A stretch of DNA of 44,597 bases from Bacteroidales bacterium. GTDB taxonomy: Bacteria; Bacteroidota; Bacteroidia; Bacteroidales; UBA932. The first letter of the stretch is position 1. The number at the start of each line of letters is the position of its first letter. The stretch spans positions 1 through 44,597 of the forward strand of contig JAFUDV010000056.1 in NCBI GenBank assembly GCA_017464245.1, written 5' to 3'. A program made the position numbers and the translations under genes. The notes under the pieces are model-generated. The model did not search any database. It was not told the origin of the DNA and was given only the letters and a program-made list of their open reading frames with translations. Shown here piece after piece: positions 1-8,300 of the stretch.

Positions 1-1
1 C

Positions 2-757
2 ATCAACCATGACAAGGAGAGCGAGCCCGACATCTACAACGCCATCCGCCGCGATGCCCTGCTGGAGAACGTCACCGTCGACGCCGAGGGCAAGATCGAC
101 TTCGCCGACAAGAGCGTCACCGAGAACACCCGCGTGTCCTATCCGATCTACCACATCGAGAAGATCGTCCGTCCGGACAGCCACGGCCCCGCCGCCAAGC
201 AGGTGATCTTCCTCTCCGCCGACGCCTTCGGTGTCCTGCCGCCCGTCTCCATCCTCACCCCCGAGCAGACGAAGTACTACTTCCTCTCCGGCTTCACGGC
301 CAAGCTCGCGGGCACCGAGCGTGGTATCACCGAGCCCACCCCGACCTTCTCCGCCTGCTTCGGCCAGGCTTTCCTGGAGCTCCATCCGACCAAGTACGCC
401 GAGGAACTCGTGAAGAAGATGAAGAAGTCCGGTGCGAATGCTTACCTCGTGAACACCGGCTGGAACGGTACCGGCAAGCGTATCTCCATCCGTGACACCC
501 GCGGCATCATCGACGCCATCCTGAACGGCAGCATCGACAAGGCCCCGACCAAGCACATCCCGTTCTTCGATTTCGAAGTCCCGACCGTCCTCGAAGGTGT
601 CGATACCGGCATCCTCGATCCTCGCGACACCTATGCCGATCCTTCCGTGTGGGAGGAGAAGGCCAAGGATCTCGCCGGCCGCTTCATCAAGAACTTCCAC
701 AAGTACGAGTCCAACCGCGCCGGCAAGGCCCTCGTCAAGGCCGGTCCGAAGCTCTAG
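2..757 (+). CDS. pckA: Phosphoenolpyruvate carboxykinase (ATP), C-terminal part
   Basis: This converts oxaloacetate plus ATP to PEP and CO2, or runs in reverse to fix CO2 during fermentation, in the cytosol. The reading frame is open from base 2 and its start lies outside the window, so about 251 C-terminal residues are seen. Recognisable ATP-type PEPCK stretches are [15 protein letters not shown], the adenine and ATP-binding region [14 protein letters not shown], the segment [20 protein letters not shown], and [14 protein letters not shown] near the end. The protein stops with a normal C-terminus and is followed at once by a strong intrinsic terminator, so it ends its transcript. In Bacteroidales this enzyme usually runs in the CO2-fixing direction on the route to succinate and propionate; that is family knowledge, not visible here. 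Family assignment is very secure. Confidence 0.97.
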   Translation: MNHDKESEPDIYNAIRRDALLENVTVDAEGKIDFADKSVTENTRVSYPIYHIEKIVRPDSHGPAAKQVIFLSADAFGVLPPVSILTPEQTKYYFLSGFTAKLAGTERGITEPTPTFSACFGQAFLELHPTKYAEELVKKMKKSGANAYLVNTGWNGTGKRISIRDTRGIIDAILNGSIDKAPTKHIPFFDFEVPTVLEGVDTGILDPRDTYADPSVWEEKAKDLAGRFIKNFHKYESNRAGKALVKAGPKL

Positions 758-780
758 TCCTCGTCACTTCACAGACTTGG

Positions 781-815
781 AAGGAGGTTGCTTTACGGAG
801 CAACCTCCTTTTTTT
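781..815 (+). terminator. Rho-independent terminator after pckA
   Basis: A perfect 12-bp stem (AAGGAGGTTGCT at 781-792 and its complement at 799-810) encloses a 6-nt loop. A run of T follows at 811-815. It lies 24 bases after the pckA stop and before the promoter of the next gene. Confidence 0.95.
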
Positions 816-841
816 GCAGGGAGAATGATTCCGATTTTTCG

Positions 842-849
842 TATCTTTG
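842..849 (+). promoter_or_regulatory. Bacteroidetes -7 box TATCTTTG
   Basis: This matches TAnnTTTG exactly. The ATG at 855 begins 6 nt after the box, so the transcript may be nearly leaderless; starts at 867 or 870 would give a short leader. A TTTG at 813-816 is 25 nt upstream, which is longer than usual spacing. Confidence 0.7.
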
Positions 850-854
850 TGTCC

Positions 855-2312
855 ATGGAAACCCAGATGATGAAACGTTGGTGCCTTGTCCTCGCGGGAC
901 TGGCACTTGCCTTGAGCGCATTTGCACAGCAGAAAGCAGAACCTTACCTGACCGTCAAGGAGATTCCCGACGGAGTCGTATTCCTTCCGCCGCCCCCGGA
1001 AGACGGAACGCCGCAGTTCGCGTATGACGAGGCCCAGTACCGTTGGGGCAAGACCCGGCGGGAAGGGGAGCGCGGGCTCCGGGCCATCCGGGAGGCGACG
1101 ACGGACGTGGATACCATGGCCGCGATGTTCAGCGGGGCGTTCGGGCTGAAACTATCCCGCGCCACCACTCCGAAGACCCTCCATCTGCTGGAGCGGAGCA
1201 TCCGGACCTTCCGTCTCGGCGCCACCCGGCCCAAGGCGACATACATGCGCCTGCGTCCCTTCGTCTTTTATCGGGAAGGAACGCTGATTCCGGCCTACGA
1301 GGAGGAAGAGCGGCACACCGGTTCCTATCCTTCCGGCCATACCGTCCGGGGCTGGGGCATGGCCCTCGTGCTGGCGGAACTCAATCCCGCCCGTCAGGAC
1401 ACCTTGCTCAAGGCCGGCTACGAGTGGGGGCAGAGCCGCGTCATCGCCGGCTATCACTGGCAGAGCGACGTGGATGCCTCCAGGCTCCTTTCCTCGGCGA
1501 CTTTCGCCCGCCTGCAATCCAGTGAGGACTATCGGAGGGACTTCGATGCGGCGCTGGAAGAGCTGCAGGCCGTTGCTGCGCAGCAGCGCCTGACATGGGT
1601 CCCCAAACCGGAGGAACACCATCTGGTTCCGGACCGGAAAGCCGTGAAAAACAGCCCGTACAAGAGCCACAAGAATTACGGGAAGCGGATCGCCGTCTTC
1701 GGCGGCTCCCTGTCCGTCAACAAGGAGTCCGATGCGGCCAAGCAGCAGTGGGCCGATCTCCTGGATGCCGAAGTGACGACCTATGGCGTCGGCGGGGCGG
1801 GCTTTTCCAACCTGCAGGGCTACACGCTCCAGAAGCAGGTGGAGATGGCCGGTGTGTACGATGTCTATGTCCTCTGGGCGTCCACCAATGACTACACCAA
1901 CAGTCGGGAGTGCGGCTCCTGGATGGACTATACCGCCCTGGACGGTTATGACGAAAGCAAGCTTTCCACCCAGTGCGGAGGCATCAACTACTGCATCAAG
2001 ACCCTGCTGGAAAAGAACCCGGAGGCGGAGATCTACTTCTTCACGTCCCTCCGTTTCTTCGGGGCTGACGCCGGCCATAATCCTTTTTCTACGGAGCCCA
2101 ACAAGACCGGCAAGACCTTCGCCGATTACATCGAGGGCCAGAAAGCCTGCTGCGCCTACTACGGCATCCCGGTGCTGGATCAGTTCAATCTCCAGGGAAT
2201 CAATGAATTCAATGTGGATAAGTTCTATGTGAAGGACAAGCTCCACATGAATGAGGACGGCTACCGGCGCATCGGTCCGGTCCAGGCCGCCTTCCTTGCG
2301 GACGGCCGCTGA
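855..2312 (+). CDS. Class A acid phosphatase (PAP2) fused to SGNH/GDSL hydrolase
   Basis: Two enzymes lie in one secreted or envelope protein of about 485 residues. A signal peptide (MMKRWCLVLAGLALALSAFA) is followed by a PAP2 class A phosphatase domain. It carries all three catalytic blocks: KATYMRLRP (K-x6-RP), GSYPSGHT near residue 156, and SRVIAGYHWQSD (SR-x5-H-x3-D) near residue 196. A linker leads to an SGNH domain with block I GGSLS near residue 283, block II glycines in YGVGGAGFSN, block III WASTND and block V DKLHMNEDG with the Asp/His pair near residue 460. The phosphatase half should hydrolyse phosphomonoesters in the periplasm. The substrate of the SGNH half (acyl, acetyl or sugar ester) is unknown. 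The start could also be ATG 867 or 870, which fits the signal peptide better. A weak hairpin overlaps the stop codon. Confidence 0.88.
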   Translation: METQMMKRWCLVLAGLALALSAFAQQKAEPYLTVKEIPDGVVFLPPPPEDGTPQFAYDEAQYRWGKTRREGERGLRAIREATTDVDTMAAMFSGAFGLKLSRATTPKTLHLLERSIRTFRLGATRPKATYMRLRPFVFYREGTLIPAYEEEERHTGSYPSGHTVRGWGMALVLAELNPARQDTLLKAGYEWGQSRVIAGYHWQSDVDASRLLSSATFARLQSSEDYRRDFDAALEELQAVAAQQRLTWVPKPEEHHLVPDRKAVKNSPYKSHKNYGKRIAVFGGSLSVNKESDAAKQQWADLLDAEVTTYGVGGAGFSNLQGYTLQKQVEMAGVYDVYVLWASTNDYTNSRECGSWMDYTALDGYDESKLSTQCGGINYCIKTLLEKNPEAEIYFFTSLRFFGADAGHNPFSTEPNKTGKTFADYIEGQKACCAYYGIPVLDQFNLQGINEFNVDKFYVKDKLHMNEDGYRRIGPVQAAFLADGR

Positions 2313-2319
2313 TTTTTTT
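2298..2319 (+). terminator. Weak terminator overlapping the stop codon
   Basis: GCGG (2298-2301), loop ACGG and CCGC (2306-2309) form a short stem. The TGA stop and then seven T residues (2313-2319) follow. The stem is only 4 bp, so the call is tentative. Confidence 0.45.
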
Positions 2320-2380
2320 ATCGTTGTACGGTTGGACAGTGCCGTCGAATACATCCGCAACGGAAAGGAAGATACGCTCG

Positions 2381-3334
2381 CTACCGAGCCGTGACCGTCA
2401 GCCCGTCATGGGCGGGCTGGACGTCGGAGCGGATGCCGCGTTCGGCGCAGAGTCGCCGGAGTTCGTCGCAGAAAGCGTCGTGGGAAGGGAAAGCGTGACT
2501 CAGGTGCGTCAGCCAGGTATGCTTTGCACCGATGCGTCCGGCCAGTTCCAGGGCCTGGTCCAGCGAGAAATGCGAATGGTGGGGATGATAGCCCACCGTG
2601 TTCAGCGACACATGCTCCAGCCCTTCCAGTTTGGAAAGCTCGCTTTCCGGCAGGGAACTCATGTCCGTGATGTAGGCAATCTTCCCAAACCGGAATCCCA
2701 GCACGGGCATCTGGTCGTGGTAACCCCGGATGGGAATGACATTCAGGTACTTCACTCCGTCGGCCGTGCCGCTGTCCGGACCCGGCAGGGCCGGCAAGGC
2801 AGGCACGACGGCATTGTCCGACGGGACAAGCGATCCGTCCCTCTGGCGGTAGAAATAGCCGATGTCATGGACCCATTCCAAGTCGCCGGTGTTCTCCAGG
2901 GAGGTGATACGGAAAGGCTTGTCGTCGATGACATGGACATGCCATTCGGGGGCGCCGGGGTACTTGTGCTCGGCAAAGGCGTAAGCATAGTCGTTCCGCA
3001 GCGACTTGAGCACCTCCGGCTCGCAGTAGATCTCCACCGCCTTCCGGTCGATGTAGTTGAACGACCGCACGTCATCCAGGCCGCCCGTATGGTCTTTGTG
3101 CTTGTGTGTCAAGAGGATGGCATCCAGATGTCGGATGTCCCGCGCGAGCATCTGCATCCGGAAATCCGGCCCCGCGTCGATGAGTACCTGGAATCCCTCG
3201 TACTCCACGAACGCCGCCGCCCGGAACCGCTTGTCATGCGGGTCCGCCGACCGGCACACCGCGCACTGGCATCCGATGATCGGAATTCCCTGCGAGGTCC
3301 CCGTCCCCAAGAATGTGAGCTTTACTTCACTCAT
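2381..3334 (-). CDS. Metallo-beta-lactamase fold hydrolase (PhnP-like)
   Basis: A cytosolic phosphodiesterase-type hydrolase of 317 residues. The diagnostic metal site THKHKDHTGG (HxHxDH) is present in the first third. The N-terminus LTFLGTGTSQGIPIIGC with the following CxxC-type cysteines resembles the PhnP/lipoate-B-associated MBL subfamily, which contains phosphodiesterases acting on cyclic phosphates. Later conserved histidines are in NTVGYHPHHSHFS and WLTHLSH. The ATG at 3334 is chosen over an upstream TTG at 3349. It begins 4 nt after the mtaB stop, so it is the last gene of the TamB operon. No phn genes are near, so a role in phosphonate degradation is unlikely; the substrate is unknown. 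Confident for fold, not for substrate. Confidence 0.88.
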   Translation of the reverse strand: MSEVKLTFLGTGTSQGIPIIGCQCAVCRSADPHDKRFRAAAFVEYEGFQVLIDAGPDFRMQMLARDIRHLDAILLTHKHKDHTGGLDDVRSFNYIDRKAVEIYCEPEVLKSLRNDYAYAFAEHKYPGAPEWHVHVIDDKPFRITSLENTGDLEWVHDIGYFYRQRDGSLVPSDNAVVPALPALPGPDSGTADGVKYLNVIPIRGYHDQMPVLGFRFGKIAYITDMSSLPESELSKLEGLEHVSLNTVGYHPHHSHFSLDQALELAGRIGAKHTWLTHLSHAFPSHDAFCDELRRLCAERGIRSDVQPAHDGLTVTAR

Positions 3335-3338
3335 ATCT

Positions 3339-4628
3339 CTAAATGACAATGTTTTCCAGAGTGTTCACGAGCGCCGGGTCGTAGGGCTTTTCGAGGCGGA
3401 TGTAGTTGCCGGTATAGCCGGACATCCGGCCATCCTTGACGCTGGATTCCCAGAGGACGCGTTCGGGGAGGCCTTGGTTGGCGTCAACGAAGGCGGCGTG
3501 CAGTTCTTCGCACAGGGCTTCCAGCCGCGCGACACGTTCCGTCTTCACGCTGTCCTGGACCTGGTCGGGCATGACTGCGGCTCGGGTACCCGGGCGCTTG
3601 GAGTAGGGGAATACGTGCAGGAAGGCCGGTTTGATCCGGTCCTTCAGGAAGTGGTAGGTCTCCTGGAACAGTTCCTCCGTCTCGCCCGGAAGGCCCACGA
3701 TGACGTCGATTCCGAAAAACACCTTCGGCTCTCCGGGATGCTCCATCGCCTGGCGGATGTAGTCGATGCGGGAGGCGAACAGCGCCGTGTCATACCGGCG
3801 GCCGACTTTCTTCAGCAGGGTGTCGCTGCCGGACTGGAGCGGGATGTGGAAATGCCGCTGGAACTTGGTGCCGGAGGCGATCCAGTCGATGATTTCTTCC
3901 GTGATGAGGTTCGGCTCGATGGAAGAGATCCGGTATCTGTCGATCCCTTCGACCCGGTCCAGCGCCTTGAGCAGGTCCAGGAAGGATTCGCCCGTCGTGC
4001 GCCCGAAATCGCCTGTGTTCACGCCTGTGAGAACCACCTCGCGGATGCCTTTTGCGGCAATCTGCTCCGCCTGCTTCACGAGCTCGCAGATGGGAATGTT
4101 CCGGCTGCGGCCGCGGGCGAACGGTACGGTGCAGTACGCACAGAAGTTGTTGCACCCGTCCTGAACCTTCAGGAACGAGCGCGTCCGCTCTCCGGAGGAG
4201 TAGGCCGGCAGGGTTTCGGCGAGATCCCTTCGTCGGCCTTCGGCCTCCTCAGGATGACCGCTGTCGGTCATTCCGCCATCTGTCCGGGCCGCCAGCATCG
4301 CGAGCGTCCCGTCCACGAGCCGCGGTTTTTCCACGGCTGTGAACACCCGGCTGACGCCTTCGATCTCGTAGAGTTTCTCCTTTTTGAGCTCGGCGTAGCA
4401 GCCGGTGACGACGATGAGGGCCTCCGGGTTTGTCTTGTGGGCCCGCCGCATGAGGTTGCGCGACTTCTTTTCCGCCGTTTCCGTTACGGCGCAGGTGTTG
4501 ATCACATATACGTCGGCCACGGCGCTCCAAGGGACCACTTCCAGTCCATGGGCGACGAAACCGCGGTCGTACGTGGAGGTTTCGGCGTAATTCAGCTTGC
4601 ACCCCAGGGTTGTGAAGGCGACTTTCAT
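3339..4628 (-). CDS. mtaB: tRNA (N6-threonylcarbamoyladenosine37-C2) methylthiotransferase
   Basis: A radical-SAM enzyme that turns t6A37 into ms2t6A37 in ANN-decoding tRNAs. The 429-residue protein has the MTTase N-terminal domain with cluster cysteines C10 (TTLGCKLN), C46 (NTCAVTE) and C77 (VTGCYAE). The radical-SAM motif DGCNNFCAYC follows (C159, C163, C166), and a C-terminal TRAM-like region ends the protein. The ATG at 4628 overlaps the TGA of the upstream methylase gene (ATGA). The N-terminal/radical-SAM linker holds an unusual stretch, about residues 119-136 (SGHPEEAEGRRRD), encoded by a palindromic repeat (see the repeat at 4221). MiaB is the main alternative, but the N-terminal sequence MKVAFTTLGCKLN and the length fit MtaB. 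Its substrate modification is made by TsaD, encoded at 9972. Confidence 0.92.
   Translation of the reverse strand: MKVAFTTLGCKLNYAETSTYDRGFVAHGLEVVPWSAVADVYVINTCAVTETAEKKSRNLMRRAHKTNPEALIVVTGCYAELKKEKLYEIEGVSRVFTAVEKPRLVDGTLAMLAARTDGGMTDSGHPEEAEGRRRDLAETLPAYSSGERTRSFLKVQDGCNNFCAYCTVPFARGRSRNIPICELVKQAEQIAAKGIREVVLTGVNTGDFGRTTGESFLDLLKALDRVEGIDRYRISSIEPNLITEEIIDWIASGTKFQRHFHIPLQSGSDTLLKKVGRRYDTALFASRIDYIRQAMEHPGEPKVFFGIDVIVGLPGETEELFQETYHFLKDRIKPAFLHVFPYSKRPGTRAAVMPDQVQDSVKTERVARLEALCEELHAAFVDANQGLPERVLWESSVKDGRMSGYTGNYIRLEKPYDPALVNTLENIVI
4221..4260 (-). repeat. REP-like palindromic repeat inside mtaB
   Basis: On the minus strand this reads GGTCATCCTGAGGAGG, then a core palindrome GGCCGAAGGCC, then GACGAAGGGATCTC. 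It resembles the dispersed GTCATCCTGAG...CGAAGGATCT repeats that I recall from intergenic DNA of many bacteria (not verified here). It is read through in frame and encodes about 13 charged residues in the linker between the two MtaB domains. Confidence 0.65.
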
Positions 4629-5332
4629 GCGAGAATCAGGAAAACACAGGGACGTTTGCCGATGGTGACGGGATGCTCCTTCCACCGGGTGACGGACATC
4701 GTCCGGATGTAGGCATCGGGCTGGGTGATGTTGGCGGCGACGGTGAGCATCGTCTTTCCGGAACAGGTGGCGACCAAGTCGGCGAACAGGGCGTCGTTCC
4801 GGTACGGGGTCTCGATGAGAATCTGTGTCTGCTTCTCCGCGGCGGACCGTTTCTCGAGCCGGCGGATGGCGGCGCGCCGCTCTTCCGTCTTGGCCGGTAT
4901 GTAGCCCACGAAGGCGAAGGACTGCCCATTGAGTCCGGAAGCCATCAGGGCGAGCATGAGGGAGGAGGGGCCCACCAGGGGAACGACCTCGATCCCTTCC
5001 CGGTGGCAGAGGGCCACCAGGGCGCTGCCCGGGTCCGCCACGGCGGGGAGTCCCGCCTCCGAAATGAGCCCCACGTCGCGTCCATGGTCGAACAGATGGA
5101 CCAGGGGGGCGATTTCGGCCGGAGCGGTATGCTCGTTGAGCTCGTGGAATTCGAGCCCTTCGATATGTCCTTTCAGTCCCGCCTTGGAGAGATAGCGGCG
5201 TACCGTCCGCACTTCCTCGACTACATAACAGTCGATGTGCTGCAGGAGGTCCAGCACCGGCGCGGGAATCACCTCGGCCGGGTCGCCTTCTCCGAGCGGA
5301 GAGGGAATCAGATAGAGTCTGCCTTTATTCAT
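4625..5332 (-). CDS. SAM-dependent tetrapyrrole methylase family protein (RsmI-like)
   Basis: A cytosolic methyltransferase of 235 residues. The N-terminus GRLYLIPSPLGEGDP corresponds to the RsmI opening LYVVATPIGN. The next conserved stretches are VEEVRTVRRYLSKAGL, LISEAGLPAVADPGSALV (SAM-binding, RsmI DAGTPLISDPG position) and PLVGPSSLMLALMASG. RsmI makes the ribose methyl group of 16S rRNA C1402. This shorter form lacks the RsmI C-terminal extension and is the kind common in Bacteroidetes, so the exact target is uncertain. Its ATG lies inside the last codons of the TamB gene (8-nt overlap), and its own TGA overlaps the mtaB start, so translation is probably coupled across the three genes. 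Confidence 0.85.
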   Translation of the reverse strand: MNKGRLYLIPSPLGEGDPAEVIPAPVLDLLQHIDCYVVEEVRTVRRYLSKAGLKGHIEGLEFHELNEHTAPAEIAPLVHLFDHGRDVGLISEAGLPAVADPGSALVALCHREGIEVVPLVGPSSLMLALMASGLNGQSFAFVGYIPAKTEERRAAIRRLEKRSAAEKQTQILIETPYRNDALFADLVATCSGKTMLTVAANITQPDAYIRTMSVTRWKEHPVTIGKRPCVFLILA

Positions 5333-8300
5333 TCGTCACGATGGGATGGGCTTTTCCGGTGGAGTCGATCTGGAGGATGCGCCGCCGGGCGGGCTGCAAG
5401 GCCTCCTGGGCGGCTTGTTCCTCCCGTTGTTCCCGCGTAGAGAACACGTCCTGGACCAACTGGCGGAAGCTGTTGAATTCTCTCTGGTAGGCGATACCCA
5501 CGCCGTTGCGCTGGCTGTTGTCCAGGTAGCTGGTGTACTGGTCGGCGGAATGGGAGAACAGGTTCAGCCGGATGGTTCCCGGCTTGTCCAGCTTGATGTC
5601 GATGTCGATGTCGCCCGCCATCTCGTCCGTGGTAGTCCCGAACAGCCGCCGGTTGCCGATGGTGCCGTTCACAACCACGCGGTTGTTGAACAGCTGGGTG
5701 GACAGGGCCACGTCGAAGATGTTGTTGCCGGCCGTTCCCTGCTGGTAGTTGAGTCCGAGGTCCAGCGGGATGTCCAGCTTCTGGAAGATGCTGTTCAGCT
5801 GTCCCGCCATGATGCCGGTCATGTTGGAATACAGCATGTTGGTACTGCCGGTCGTGATGATGCCGGAGTCCTCGTTCGGGAGGAAGCTGTTCGCGATCAG
5901 CAGGTACAGGAACTGCTTCATCTTCTTGTCGTCCGTGTTCAGGGCGCTTTCCACCAGCCCCTCGGTGCCCGGGTCCAGCTCGGGGACTTCGATGTCGAAC
6001 TTCACCTGCGGATTCCGGAGCTTGTCGGTGATGCCGATCAGGCAGTTCACCTGACGACGGCTGCTTCCTTCCTCGGAAAGGCTCCCGGACAGGAGGTTGG
6101 AGATGTCGGCCTTGGTGGAATAGATGCCGGTCACGTCCAGTTCGGATTCCATCACGTCTCCCCGGAACCGGATGCTGCTGCCGTCCTGGATGCTGAACTC
6201 GCGGTTCACGATGCCCAGGGTGGAGAAATGGAAGTCGCCCTGGCTCAAGGTGTAGTCGCCGTTGATGGTGAACAGGTTCTGGCTTTCCCGCACGCGCAGG
6301 TCGATCAGGCCGTTGCCCAGGCCCCGGAGCGAATTCTCGCCGATATCGACATAGGCGGTGACGGCGGGCGTCGCGGACACCTTGACGCGGATGTCCAGGT
6401 CGCTCTTGGACTTCTTCTTGCTGCCCGTGCGCCCGGCCTGCATCAGGGTCTCGTACGGGTCCTCTTCCACGGGAACTTCCGGTTCCGTGAAGACGAGCAG
6501 GTCGCCCGTTGCCTTGGCGCTGCCGGAGCCCAGCGGGATATGGAGGTCGCCGCTTTTGACCGTCCGGGCATCCACGTCCAGGCGGACGGCATCGAAGGTC
6601 CCGGTAACATCCACCTTCCCCGTCCCGTAAACGGTCCCCGAGATGGGGCTCTTGCGCCCGGCGGGAATCCCCAGCACCTTCATCTGGTCGAACCGGACAT
6701 GCGTGTCCAGGCACGGGTCCTTGAATCCGCCGAAGAGAAGGCTGCCGGTCACGTTGCCCTTTCCTCCCACGCCGTCCGTCAGGGCGACCCGGGTGAAATG
6801 GAGCCCTTCCGTGTCCACGGAGACCGGACCGGAAATGCCATAGGTAACCTGGGTGAAGTCGATGCCCAGGCTGCCGTCCACGATCTGCGTCCCTTCGCTG
6901 GAAATCTCCAGCTTGTCCAGGGTGCCGCCCACATGGATCTTCCCGTCCAGTCCGCCGCCGAACTCGTTGAAGATGCCGGCGAGAATGGGCGCGGCATAGC
7001 CGAGGTCCAGCTTGGAAAGGGTGGCGTCGGCCCGGACGGACTTGTCCTTGGGATTCAGGAAGCCGTCCAGGTCGATGTTCCGGACGCCGTCCTGCTCGTT
7101 CCGGATGCGGAAATCGAAGCGCTGGTTCTCCTCGTCCCATCCGCTCCGCATCAGCAGGCGGCCGACCGGCCGTCCGGCGATGTAGGTGGAATCGCAGGTG
7201 ATGCCGGCGAGCAGTCCGACGGACGGTTGGGTGGGCGAGACCAGGCGGGCGCGTCCCGTCGCCTTTCCCTTCAGGTCCATCTTTCCCTTCATCAAGAAAG
7301 AATTGAGGAGGGAGATGTCGAAGCGGTCCAGCCGGACCGACAGCGTATCGGCCTTCGAGGAGGAAAGACCTCCGTCGGCCAGCAGTTCCTGCGGTCCGTT
7401 GGAAAGCCGGAGCTGCCCGATGCGGATGTCTCCGCCGCACACCGTCACGTCCTCGCTGTCGATGTCCCATTTCTCCCCGTTGTAATAGATGCTGGAAGGG
7501 AGGGCGCCGGCCGTGACGGTCAGGCCGCGTGCATCGCGGTCCAGCCGTCCTTCCAGCCGGAGGTCGCCCCGGCTCAGGACTTCGTCCCCGTTGTCGAAGA
7601 CGAAGTTCGCGCCGAACTGGTCATCGTCGGCCGTCAGGTTCAGCCGGCCCAGGAGGATTTCGAAGTCGCCGGCCCGCACGGCGCCGCCGGAGATGCCGGC
7701 ATGCAGCGCTCCGTCCCGGTTGTCGAAATCCAGTTTGAAATCCTTCACGTATTTGTCCTGGAGGGCCAGCCGGCCGGAGGTGATCCCTCCGGTGACGAGC
7801 CCGTCCCCATCCACCTTGAGTTTCAGGTCCGTATTCTTCTCGATATACAGGCCTGGGAGGAGGAAGCCGAGCAGCTTCTGGGTGTCATAGAACTTGAAAT
7901 TGGCTTCATAGGGACTTCCGTCCCACGGTTTCTCGCTGTCGGTCAGGAGGGAAGGCAGTTCCCTCCGCACCAGGAGTTCCTTGAGGTCGGCAACCATGTC
8001 CAGGGCGGATTTCCCGCCGACGAAGGTCCCTTCGGCGAAGTCGGCGTTGAAGCGGATCCGGTGGATGTCGTCGTTGGCATGGGCGCTGGCCGTGACATCC
8101 CCGACCTCATAGCGGCCGGCGGCGTTCTCCAGGACGACGTCGCGGAGGTTCACCTCGCCGAGGAGGTCACGGTCGCGGGTCCGGATGAAGTTGGCGTCGG
8201 CCTGGAGGGAGACCTTGGAGGGCCCCCGCTTGTCCAGGTGAAGGGCGTTGAGGTCGGCATAGCCGACATTGGCATAGAACCGGTAAGCGGCGTTCCGGGT

